Under the pieces are notes generated by a model. It did no database searches. It was not told the origin of the DNA and worked only from the letters and a program-made list of their open reading frames with translations. Made by a program: the position numbers and the translations under genes. Positions 22,793 through 33,900 of a stretch of 52,713 nt of DNA are shown piece by piece. The number at the start of each line of letters is the position of its first letter. Positions within the stretch are counted from its first letter, which is position 1. Source of the DNA: Bacteroidales bacterium UBA2800 (GTDB lineage: Bacteria > Bacteroidota > Bacteroidia > Bacteroidales > Paludibacteraceae). Location: the NCBI GenBank assembly GCA_002351925.1, contig DEHM01000020.1, positions 2,763 to 55,475 of the forward strand, given 5' to 3'.

Positions 22793-24080
22793 TTTTGCGA
22801 ATGTTTATCTTTGGGACCTGCATATGGCATCCCTGTCGGAAGATGCTTCCGGGCGTATCACAATGGCATATACACCGGAGTTTATCAACAGCGGTTATAA
22901 CCCGTCGCCTCTTTTTGTAACACCGGAGAAGGATAAAATATACGAATTCTCACAATTGCCGTTTCAAACCTTTAAGGGTCTGCCGGGCTTTATCGCAGAT
23001 TGTCTGCCTGATAAGTTCGGTACGGCGATTATCAACCATTGGTTGGAGAAATCCGGTCGCCCGAAAGATAGTTATACCACGATAGAGCGCTTGCTCTATC
23101 AGGGCTCGCGTGCGATGGGGGCGTTACGTTTTGAACCGCAAGAGCGCAAGGACTTGAATAAGCAAGTGGCGATTGATTTGGATGGATTGATAGCTGCAAC
23201 GGCAGAAGTTCTGGGAGAGCGAATACAGTTCAATACGAACCTTAAGACGGACGATGAAGCGCTCCTTACGATATTGCGCGTAGGTACGTCTGCGGGTGGA
23301 GCGCGTCCGAAGGCCGTTGTGGCTTATAATAAGGAGACGGGCGACTTACGTTCAGGGCAAGTGGATGCGCCTGAAGGATACGAGCATTGGCTGTTGAAAC
23401 TGGATGGTGTGGATGAGAACAATCCTGGGTCGTATAGCGAGACAACGAACTACGGATGTTTAGAGTATGCGTACTATAAGATGGTGCTGGACTGCGGAAT
23501 TGAGATGATGGAATCGCGGTTATTGGAAGACGGGAAACGGCATCATTTTATGACCAAGCGTTTTGACAGAATAGGTGGTAATCATCGTGTGCACATGGTG
23601 TCGCTTTGCGGGATGGCGCACTATGATTACAACCAGCCGGATTCATGGTCGTACGAGCAGTTGTTCCGGGTGATGCGTGGCTTACGATTGACGCAACCGG
23701 AGATGGAGCAAGCCTATCGGCGTATGGTCTTCAACGTGATTGGATGCAATCAAGACGACCACACAAAAAACATTGAATTTCTGATGGATACGGATGGGAT
23801 ATGGAAGTTATCTCCTGCGTACGACATGTCATATGCGGTGGGAGCCGGATATACACGTCGGCATCAAATGTCAGTGAACGGAAAACGTCTGCATATCACG
23901 CGGAACGATATGTTGTCTGTCGCGACGGAGGCGGGAATAAAAACGGCAAGGGCCAATGAGATTATTGATCATACTTTGGATGTAATTGGTCGATTTGGTG
24001 AGTATGTCGGAGATACCATTCCTGAGTGGATGCAACAACCTATACAGCAACAATTGGATAATGTAAAAGCTGAAATATGA
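22785..24080 (+). CDS. HipA-family Ser/Thr kinase toxin (second copy)
   Basis: From ATG 22785 the protein has 431 residues; an earlier in-frame start at 22740 would lie deep in the antitoxin gene. MVNFANVYLWDLHMASLSED is the usual HipA N-terminal strand. Further parts are ADCLPDKFG (71-79), GTSAGGARPKA (167-177), NQDDHTKN (322-329, catalytic Asp and Asn) and SPAYDMSYAVG (343-353, metal-binding Asp). The kinase therefore looks active. The C-terminal end (IPEWMQQPIQQQLDNV) is typical. It overlaps the following DUF3737 gene by four bases (ATGA), giving a three-gene operon HTH - HipA - DUF3737. Confidence 0.86.
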   Translation: MVNFANVYLWDLHMASLSEDASGRITMAYTPEFINSGYNPSPLFVTPEKDKIYEFSQLPFQTFKGLPGFIADCLPDKFGTAIINHWLEKSGRPKDSYTTIERLLYQGSRAMGALRFEPQERKDLNKQVAIDLDGLIAATAEVLGERIQFNTNLKTDDEALLTILRVGTSAGGARPKAVVAYNKETGDLRSGQVDAPEGYEHWLLKLDGVDENNPGSYSETTNYGCLEYAYYKMVLDCGIEMMESRLLEDGKRHHFMTKRFDRIGGNHRVHMVSLCGMAHYDYNQPDSWSYEQLFRVMRGLRLTQPEMEQAYRRMVFNVIGCNQDDHTKNIEFLMDTDGIWKLSPAYDMSYAVGAGYTRRHQMSVNGKRLHITRNDMLSVATEAGIKTARANEIIDHTLDVIGRFGEYVGDTIPEWMQQPIQQQLDNVKAEI

Positions 24081-24796
24081 CTATCAGTGACCAATATTTT
24101 GATGGGGAGCGGCCGCTGTACGAGAGTAGGGGGCTGCGGCTGGAGCGTGTGCGGATCGGCGAAGGGGAGTCGGGGCTCAAGGAGTCGCGGCAGATTGAGG
24201 CGGTGGATTGCGAGTTTGAAGGCAAGTATGTCATTTGGGAATGCGAGGATGTGGAGTGCTGGAATTGTCACTTTGCCGAATCGGATCGGGCACCGCTGTG
24301 GTACAACCGCAATATCCGTTTGTACGACTGCTTGATCGATGCGCCGAAAGCCTTCCGCGAGGTGGACGGTTTGACCCTCGAGCGGATCCAAATTTCGAAC
24401 GGCGAAGAGACGTTTTGGTATTGCCGAAACGGGCAACTGACGGACCTCAAAATAGAGAACGGCACGTATGCCTTTATGCACGCTAAAGATCTTCGTATCA
24501 GCCAGTTATGGCTGAATGGAAAGTACGCCTTCCAGTACGCAAAAAACATCGAAATTCATAACGCTATTTTCGATACAAAGGACGCGTTTTGGGAGTCTGA
24601 GAACTGCACGGTTTATGATTCTACAATACGAGGCGAATACCTCGGTTGGTACGCGAAAAACCTGCGATTAGTGCGTTGCCGCATATCCGGCACGCAGCCC
24701 TTGTGCTATTGCCAGAACCTGATAATGGAGGACTGCGTCCTCGCTCCAGACGCCGATCGCGCGTACGAAAAATCCACTTTTGCTACGCAAATGTAG
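24077..24796 (+). CDS. DUF3737-family right-handed beta-helix protein, possibly truncated
   Basis: The 239-aa protein has the repeated pattern of DUF3737: short strands with turns such as GKYVIWECEDVECWNCHF, APLWYNRNIRLYDC, EETFWYCRNGQL, GTYAFMHAKDLRI and GKYAFQYAKNIEI, one rung about every 20 residues. No enzyme function is known for the family; it is cytoplasmic here (no signal peptide). As I recall, members are longer and end with further rungs after the AYEKS segment. Here the protein stops soon after AYEKS (AYEKSTFATQM), and the stop lies inside a terminator-like inverted repeat, so the 3' end may have been lost. Start overlap with hipA indicates coupled translation. Confidence 0.72.
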   Translation: MTISDQYFDGERPLYESRGLRLERVRIGEGESGLKESRQIEAVDCEFEGKYVIWECEDVECWNCHFAESDRAPLWYNRNIRLYDCLIDAPKAFREVDGLTLERIQISNGEETFWYCRNGQLTDLKIENGTYAFMHAKDLRISQLWLNGKYAFQYAKNIEIHNAIFDTKDAFWESENCTVYDSTIRGEYLGWYAKNLRLVRCRISGTQPLCYCQNLIMEDCVLAPDADRAYEKSTFATQM

Positions 24797-24823
24797 CAAA
24801 ATGCAGATTTTTTGCATTTTTTG
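24778..24823 (+). terminator. Double hairpin terminator overlapping the DUF3737 stop
   Basis: TTTTGCTAC (24778-24786) pairs exactly with GTAGCAAAA (24793-24801). A second stem, AAATGCA/TGCATTT (24799-24805, 24813-24819), shares its first bases and runs into a T-run. The two stems exclude each other. The stop codon TAG (24794-24796) is inside the first. Confidence 0.72.
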
Positions 24824-24856
24824 CTCTCAGTGTTTTTTTTTAGAGAAAAAAAGTTG

Positions 24857-24864
24857 TAACTTTG
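24857..24864 (+). promoter_or_regulatory. -7 element of the 4087-aa protein gene
   Basis: TAACTTTG fits TAnnTTTG. The -33 position falls in a T-run without TTG. The surrounding AAAAAAAGTTGTAACTTTGC closely matches the region before the first giant gene (AAAAAAGTTGTACCTTTGC). Confidence 0.65.
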
Positions 24865-24884
24865 CGCCGCTTTTTACGCGGCGC
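24864..24884 (+). promoter_or_regulatory. GC-rich leader hairpin
   Basis: GCGCCGC (24864-24870) pairs exactly with GCGGCGC (24878-24884), loop TTTTTAC. Place and sequence agree with the hairpin at 799-818 before the other giant gene. Confidence 0.6.
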
Positions 24885-24929
24885 TTATACGTATGTGGAG
24901 GAGCGTGGCAATTTTTATTATTGAAATAT

Positions 24930-27900
24930 ATGAAAAATAAGAATATGAAAACGAAAAATTTAAGTCTGTTTAATAGGATGAATCGTCGTGGAAGCGGGGC
25001 AAACCTAAACCTCTTCCGCTATGCGGCGATGGTATTAGTGTTGCTGTTCCTCAGCATAGGAAATGCGTGGGCTAGCAAAAATAGTACTGCTGCTGTGTCT
25101 GTAAAAGTGGCAACCGGAAGTGGAACGGTATATGTCAGTGATAAATCTGATTACTCGGGTAGCAACACTAAGAGTACTACGAATTCAACGGCTGTCACTG
25201 CGTCAACGACCAAAAATCAGTCAAATGGTTCACAAACTGCAGAGACGTTTTATATTAAGGCGGTTCCTACCACGGGATACATACTGTCAAGTTGGAGTTT
25301 TACCGGAACGTGGGATACCAAGCCGGCGTCTGAGACCACTGCTACTTCGCAAAGCTGTAAGGTGAAAACGAAATACAATGGAACGAACACGGGTACAGCA
25401 ACTGCAACCTTTACTGTGGTGTCTGTAACTGACGCTCCTGCGAATATAGATTTAGCTCCGACGGATCCGTCGGCTATTTATCCGGTGGAAACGAGTGAGC
25501 GTACGTTGACGTTCACCACATCGACGAGCAATGCCCTGACGGACTTTACGAATTCTCCGGCTAATGGAGCAAGTGGTAAGTTCACTTTCTCCAACTGGCG
25601 TCGCGTGGATGCTACGCATGTGGCGGTGGACTACCAGTTCACGGGCGGAGGTTCGTACGGAGGTGTTAGCCGTACCAATTCTGTGACGGTGTCGCTGAAA
25701 GGTGTGGCGCATTCGACCACCAAGTCCTGTACGATTACCGCTAATTTCCCGAATGCGAAAGTCAATAGCGGTTCGTGTGATGAGATTCCGGCATCGTTCA
25801 AGGCTTCGGATGCCTCGCAAGTAGATAAAGCGTGGACGGCGACCTTTGAGGTAGAGAACGTGGATGGAGAGAACAACTTCGACACGCCGACCTTTACCGG
25901 AGCTGACGCAAGTCACTTTACGTATAATTCGATGACTATTTCCGGGAATGTCGTAACGGTGAACTTTACGTATAACGGAAACAAAGAGGCCACTACTCAT
26001 ACAGCTACTTTGACTTTAAAAGTGAAAGACGCTATTGGAGGTACTGACGCCACTTATGGTTCGAAAGGTATTACGGTGACGGCAGTGAACGAGGAGGAGC
26101 CGGATTATGATGTTGAGGTGCGCAACGCGGGTGGTACACTTATTTCGGATAACACTACCACTTGGGCGCAAGGTTTGACGCTTGCCAATAACAATGCAGG
26201 TTCAACCATCAAGTTGGTACGTGATATAAATCTTGGTACCATTACCGCTACCAACAATATCAACAAAGCAATGACCATCGACCTCAATGGTAAGGAACTT
26301 CGGGCAGCGGTGAATGCTAAGCAAGTTGGCGTATTGACAGTTAATGCAAATGTAGTTGTGACTATCAAGGATAGCAAAACAGGCGGACGAATCATCAATG
26401 AATATGGGAAGGATGTTGTCTTATATACCATTAATGTCGCCCAAGGAACACTTAATCTCGAAAGCGGAACAATTAGCATCCATAATACTCTTCAGCAAAG
26501 CTACGGAACGGCAGCGGCAGGTGGTGTAGCAACGAGTGTGGTATCAATGGGAGCGCGCGCTATCCAGCAAGCTGCGGCAACAACAGTGAATATTAATGGC
26601 GGTCGTGTGGAATCGTATGGTACAAGAGCCGTATATGGTATTCGCACGGAGGGTAGTAAAGCTAATACAACTACTTTGAATATATCCGGTGGAGAAATCT
26701 ATGCCGAAGCACCTGCATACGTGTACGCTGTGTTTAGTAATGGTAAACTTAATGTATCCGGAGGCACAATAACCGCTAAGATTAATAATGAAGTGGTTAA
26801 CGAGAACACGGCCTATATGGAATACATTCGAACTAATAATAAGTTGTGGGATAATCGTACATATGGTTTGCGTGGATTCGGTTATGGTATCTTGCTGCAA
26901 GGAGGCAACTCTGTCACTGCTACAAGCAATTATTTTGGAACGCTTAACATGACAGGAGGAACAGTGAATGTTATTAATGTCGGTGATCCGGAGATGCAGG
27001 CTAATAGTACCGTTACAAGTATTATACAATCACCTCTGTATGGCGTTTATTTCAATGCAGCGGCACTCAATGTGAAAACAGGAACTGCATCAGATGGTTC
27101 ATATAGCCAGAAATATGCTGCCAAGGGAAGTATAACAGGAGGAACTATATCCGTCACTAATAGCGGCCGCCAATCATACGGTGTATGGGTAACAGGTAAT
27201 TATAATTCTTTTGATAATTCCTATGCACCGGTTGAAATGAAAAATTGTACGATAAATGTGTCGTCGTATTACGAAAGTTACGGAGTATATGCAACTGCAG
27301 TTGTGGGAACGACCTCAGATAATGCATCTCCGAATATGGGAGCATGCTATGCGGGCGAAGTGGAATTGACGGGCGCAACAGTTACCGCAGAGACTACGAC
27401 TGCGGCAACGGCTTATGCACTTTTCGCCCACGCAGTTGTTGGTAATGTGTATAAAAATGCCACATGGACAAAAGCGAAGAATGCCGGCTATCCACGGGTA
27501 TATGATGGAGAGTTTGGTGCTGCGGCAAAAATCACGGTTAATAGTGGTACATATACGGCAACTTCGGCTACCACTACAGCTTATGCTGTAGGATCTACTA
27601 CGCGCGCCAAGACAACATTGTCATCGGAAACGTCTGTAGCGGCCAATCGCGAACTTGGTGGTAATGCTGAGGCTTATCCTGTACTTATTCTTCATGGTGG
27701 TACTTTTAGAGGAGAAACGGGTACTACTACATCCGGCGCAGTACTCTCCGGCGGATACACAACGATTGACGGTGGTACCTATACGGCGTATTCCGGAAGT
27801 ACTACATCGCGAGGTATTTATGCAACTGCGGGTACATTGGATATTTCCAATGTAGAGATTAGTGCATCCGGCACAACAACGGCTTATGGTATTGACCTAT

Positions 27901-30900
27901 CTTGTGGTATCTCTGATTATACCGGTTTCAAGTATTTTGCAGACGCTACACTGAAGAACCTGACCGTAACGGCAACAACGCGAACCGGAAATGAAGCGGA
28001 TGCAGTCTTGATGGAAGTGACCAAAAGGCCATTGTCGACAACCACGTATAACGCACTTTCGTCCACCAATAAAACAAACTATGGAGCCATATACCAATAC
28101 GGCGAATATGCTGTTGGCACTAAGTGCTCTATTATCGGTGGTACTTATACCGCAACGGCGCAAGGGGCTAATGCTTTTGGCGTGTCTGTAAATAGTGCGT
28201 CTCTCTGTGAAGATGTAAATGGAGACGGGGTTCTGGCTATAGGAGAAGGAGACCTTACTATTAGTAACGCAAAATTCACTGTTAGTACAAAGACGGGTGC
28301 TACGGCATATGGTGTATGGGCCGGAGGTAAAACATCTATTAGTAATTCAACGTTTAATGTCACGTCCGCAACTTCCACGGCATATGGACTCCGTGCATAC
28401 TATGGAAAGTCGACAATAAAGAATTCTATTTTTGATGTTACAGCTACGACTGAGACAGCTGTTGGTTTACGTGCTGAAGCAAGAATGAGTACGGTAAATA
28501 CAAGCAATTCTCCGCATACTACTAATTTCTCTGGCGTAGAAGGATATGAGTTGGTGGGTGAGATAGAAACAGAAGAGAATACGGTGACAGTAAGAGCTAA
28601 TGGCGGAAATACGGCTTATGGTATTCAGGTTATTTCGGCAAAAGGCACTGGCACAAAAACCACTGCTGATGCAGGTCTTGCTTTTAAAGGGGACCATGCA
28701 TGTGCTGGTACTGCCACCGTTAATGGAGGCAAGTATACAGCCACGGCATCCGGAACGACTGCTTATGCAGCAATAGTGTCGGACCCGGCGGCTCAAGGAG
28801 AGGTAACGGCAACTCCGACGCTTATCATCAACGATGGTAAATTCAAAGGAACCGCCGGAAGCACACCTTATGCTGATGTGAGCGAGGCTGGAGAACAAGG
28901 TTACTTTGTGCTCAATGGTGGCTACTATGTGTTAGACAAGTATTTGGATAAAAAACTTGGCGAAGGCATGAACAAGGTGGCTGTCAAGTCCGGTACAACG
29001 GAATATACCGAAGGTTACCGTTGGCGTATAACGGACAACATGAATGGTGAATATGTATGCAAGATAAAAGAAAATAGCACGTCATATCAATCATTGGAAG
29101 AGGCGTTACAGGTAGTCAACGCTTCGCCATCCAGCACTTGGACGATTATCATGATTGCCAATGCTACCCTCTCTAAAGGCGACTACAACTTGCCACAAAA
29201 CACCACATTGTTGATTCCGTATCTGACTTCGCAAACAGCTATCATAGGAACCGGAGGTAAAAGTACTAGTCCCGTGTCAAATGTAGAAAAATACGAGGCG
29301 CCGTATCCGTTATATAAACTCACCTTTGCTGACGGAGTGAATATGACTGTTCATGGTACTATTGAAGCAAGTGCCGTAACCTATATGTCTAACCAAGGAT
29401 TACTTACTCATGGTACCGGTGTCGTAAGCGGTTCGTACGGCTGGTTGTACCTTGCTGAAGGTTCGCATATAGACCTTGAAAGTACCGCCAAACTCATAGC
29501 ATGGGGATTCGTAACCGGTAAGGGAGAAATCAATGCGAAAAGCGGTTCCAAGATATACGAGGATTTCCAAATCGGAGACTGGCGCGGTGGTACGGTAGAA
29601 AGTGACGTGATAGACAACAAGAATGGACTTGATTCAAAGAGCGTATTCGTTATTACTCACTACTACTATCAGAACATAGAATGCCCGATTACTTATCGTC
29701 CGGGAGCTACAGCTTATGGCTGGGGTGGTACATATATGTATAATAACTCTTTTTTTACAATTGAGGAAACGGTACCTCTTACTGAACCGGTAGCTATGGT
29801 CGGTACTTCCGACGCGATGTTCTGTATGAGCTCTGCCACTTCGGGAGATGATACATGGGTGCGCAAGGAATATGATCCCGAAACAGATTATGTCAATTGG
29901 ACCCTTAATTCCGGCGCGTCGCTTGGTAGTATTAGAATACAATTGGATTTACCGATTGTGGGCAAGATGGACGTTAATTCTTCAAACTATGTTCTGCCTA
30001 TCACGAGTAATTTCAATATTGTCGCTAATTATGGTGAAGTAGCACTTACTAACCATGTATGTTTTATCCCTGGTTCGAAACTCACCATTAAGAAAGAGGC
30101 GACAGTGATCATTCCTTCCGGACAGCGTGCTTTCTTCTATGATCAGGATGATTGGTCAAGTTATAGCGGATATTGGTTCTGTCCGGGTTATTCTCCTTCT
30201 TGGAAGAAGAATCCACGTTTGGTATTAGGCGCTGTTACTGCCGTTAAAATGCCGGATGCGGAAGTACTCATAGAAGGAACGTTGGACATACGCGGAGCTG
30301 CATACACAACAGCCGGAGGTGCGAACATTCACTCGACGCGAGAAAACGCTGGTAAAGTGAAGTTTACTGCTGCACCAGCCGCCTCTACAGCCGCTGTGGC
30401 ATCAAATACTAATAAAAATCAAAGCACTACTTTGTTCCAGTTTACAGGAAGCGGTCCCAATTATACTGGCAAAGCACTCAACCCCGCTAAACTCAAAAAC
30501 GAGGACGGTACTGATTCTGAGCCGACAAGTTCGAACACCTCCGCGGGTAAGACATGGATATATATGGCTGATTTCGGAGGTTCCGATGTGTATAAATGGA
30601 CGCTTGCGACTGAGAACGGATGTATGACAACGGTAGCTGCTGATGCCACAAAAGACTACATCCATCCCTCTGATTGGGTGCCCGTGGGTGCGGTAAATAG
30701 CAATCATGCTTATCCAAGCGAAGACGGCACGCGTATGTTCGTCAATGCTATAGCGCCTACCACTAACACCGGTTGTGTATGGTGGGAAGTGAATCCAACG
30801 CCGGAAGTAATCGGCGGCACGACCTATTATATTGCGAATAACGAGAATTTCGATAACTATGGTACCTATTACTATTGGGATAATTCCACCAGTTACTGGA

Positions 30901-33900
30901 AACCCAAGAAAGTGACAGTGATATGGAAGGACAAGGATGGCAACAAGATAACTAACGGCTCGTTCGGTGACCTTTATAATTTCAATACTTCGCCTGTCTT
31001 CCATGGTACCAACCCATCATGGGCGAACTCTGCTACGGAGAAACACGACTGGATTGGTTGGCATGACGAAGAAGGAAATATTTATGACAAGAATGCTACG
31101 CTGCCTCTTGCGACAGCGGATGTGACAACCTATATAGCTTATTTCGTGACGTCACCTTTCCAATATACCATCACTTTTAAGAATAAGACTACAGGCGAAG
31201 GCGGTGACGGTAAAGTGATCTGGTCAGGACTGATGAATGCAAGCGACACAGACCCTGTTGTATGTCCGGTAACGCCTACACAGGATATGACTGCCGATAA
31301 GGTATATACATTTAGTAACTGGGTCGGATATGCAGCAGGTGCTGACTTGCCTAATGTTACAGGTCCGGCTACCTATACAGCAACATATACTTGGGTAACA
31401 CGTAAATACCATGTGACATTCTACAACTACGATGCTGCAACGGTATTGTACGAAGCCGACGTGGATTACAACACCCGTCCGGTATATGACGGTGTGACTC
31501 CGTTCCGCTCGAATACATCTGCCTTCTCATATGAGTGGACAGGTTGGCAGCAAGGTGCAACCCACTATGGTACGACCGCTGATCTGGCGTTGGTAACGGG
31601 CGATGTATATTATGTGGCAACGTTCAGTCAAACCGATTTGAAATATCAGGTACTCTTTAAGCGTCAGGACGGTTCGATTATTGATGCACCTTTCTTCAAT
31701 TTTGAAGAGACACCGGCTGCTTTCCCGGAAGACCCAACGATGGCTTCGACGGTAAGCACCGACTATACCTTCGATCATTGGGATCCGGCTACATTGACTT
31801 CCGTGACGGAGGATGGAAAGGTCTATACGGCGTACTTCTCCGAGTCGCCGCGTCAGTACACGGCGCACTTTGTGAACTACGATGGAACCTCGCTGGGCGT
31901 AGATCAGACGATAGATTATAATACGGTACCCACGTACACAGGCGCAACACCGTTCCACCCCAATGACAGCCGTAATTCGTACGAGTTCAGCGGTTGGGCA
32001 TGGCCTGCCGGTGACGGATGGGAAGCAGGTTCTATCGGCGCAGGCGAAGCCCTCCCGGCTATCAAAGGTAATATCACCTTTACGGCACAGTTCAATCCGG
32101 TACTGCTACAATTCAATGTCATTTATAAACGCGAAGACGGTACATTTATCAAGCAGGATAAGGTTAAATGGGGTCAGAACACAGAGGCTCCTGCTGCTGC
32201 TGATTGTAATTATGAAGATGAGCAGTATACGTACACGCTTTCCGGCTGGTCGCCTGCTACTATCGTTAATCCGGTAACAACAGACGCTACTTACACAGCG
32301 CAGTTCAACCACACGCCCAGATCCTATAGCGTCACGTTGAATACCAATGGCGGTACTATCAATGCCGGAAATGTGACATCCTATACGTATGGTACAGGCG
32401 CAACACTGCCGACGAATGTAACGCGTACGGGTTATGGCTTCAGTGGTTGGTATGACAATAGCGGTTTGACCGGCAGTGCGGTAATGAATATCTCCGCAAC
32501 CGCAACTGGCAACAAGACCTATTGGGCTAAGTGGACTGTCCACACCCATGCATTTGCATGGGACTTTGCCGGTGGATCTACTTCGTCAACAACCCACACG
32601 CCTGCTAACAATGCGTTGGCATATGGTAGTGCAATTAGTTATCCTGCCAATAACACCATGACCAAGACGGGCTATACGTTTGCAAGTTGGTCATCCTCTG
32701 CAACTACGATGCCGGATAATGATTTGACTATTACAGCTAACTGGTCTGTTGTTACTTATAGCCTCACCTATGAGGGTTTGGAAGGTGCAAGCAACAGCAA
32801 CCCTGCGACATACACGATAGAGACTGCGACTATCACGCTTGCAGATCCGGGAACACGTTCTGGTTATACCTTTACTGGTTGGACATGTGGCGGAAGCCCC
32901 ATCACACAGATCGCACTTGGCTCCACCGGAGACAAGACCATTACAGCCAACTGGTCAGCCGTTACCTACAACCTCACCTACGAGGGTTTGAACGGTGCGA
33001 CCAATAGTAACCCGGCGACATACACCATTGAGACGGCAACTATTACTCTTGCCAATCCGGGTACACGCGCGGGCTACACCTTCACCGGTTGGACATGCGG
33101 CGGCAACCCAATCACGCAGATCGCACTTGGCTCCACCGGAGACAAAGTTATTACTGCGAATTGGGAGCAAATAGGTGTTACTATTCTCTGGAAATCCGAA
33201 GATGGAGCAGAGACGTTAGAAACTGATGACCTTGTGCTTATCGGTGCGACACCTTCATTTGATGGTACGGCGCCTACAAAGGCAACCACAGAAAGTTATA
33301 CCTATATGTTTGATGGTTGGACGACAGAGGCTAATGGTGCCGGCACATTCTATGCTATCGGAGAGCTGCCGACTGTCTCAGCTGCTGCAACCTATTATGC
33401 GCACTTTACTGCGACAGCCAATGTCGCTTCTGTCACTGTCGGCGGTGCAACGACGTATTATACCGATTTCGCTACCGCCTGGGCATTTGTACAAGAGCAG
33501 ACTGCTAATACAACCATCAAATTGTTGCAGGATGCTACTGTTACAACTTCGATGGTATTCACGCCGGCTGCTACGATGACCTGTACGTTTGATTTGAACA
33601 ACCATACGCTTTCAGGTGCAGTTAACAAGTTAGTTGACGTGAACCTTGCCGGAAGTACATTCATCATTACGGATAACTCAGAGGATAAAAATGGTAAAAT
33701 TAGTACCGAGCTAAGCACTAATGCACGTTTATATAGCGTATTCCTTACTGCTGGAACGCTTACACTGAAGAATGGCGCGATTTATTCGAACAACCCACAC
33801 AAGTATTCTACTGCATCAGGCAATAAAAATTCTGCAGCAACAGGTGTATATGTGACAGCGGGGCAAACGTTTACCATGGAAGGCGGTGCGATAGAGAGTA

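Noticed and set aside
24780..24929. N-terminal extension of the 4087-aa protein
   Set aside because: The extra frame runs through a terminator, the -7 promoter box and a leader hairpin; the signal peptide begins after 24930.
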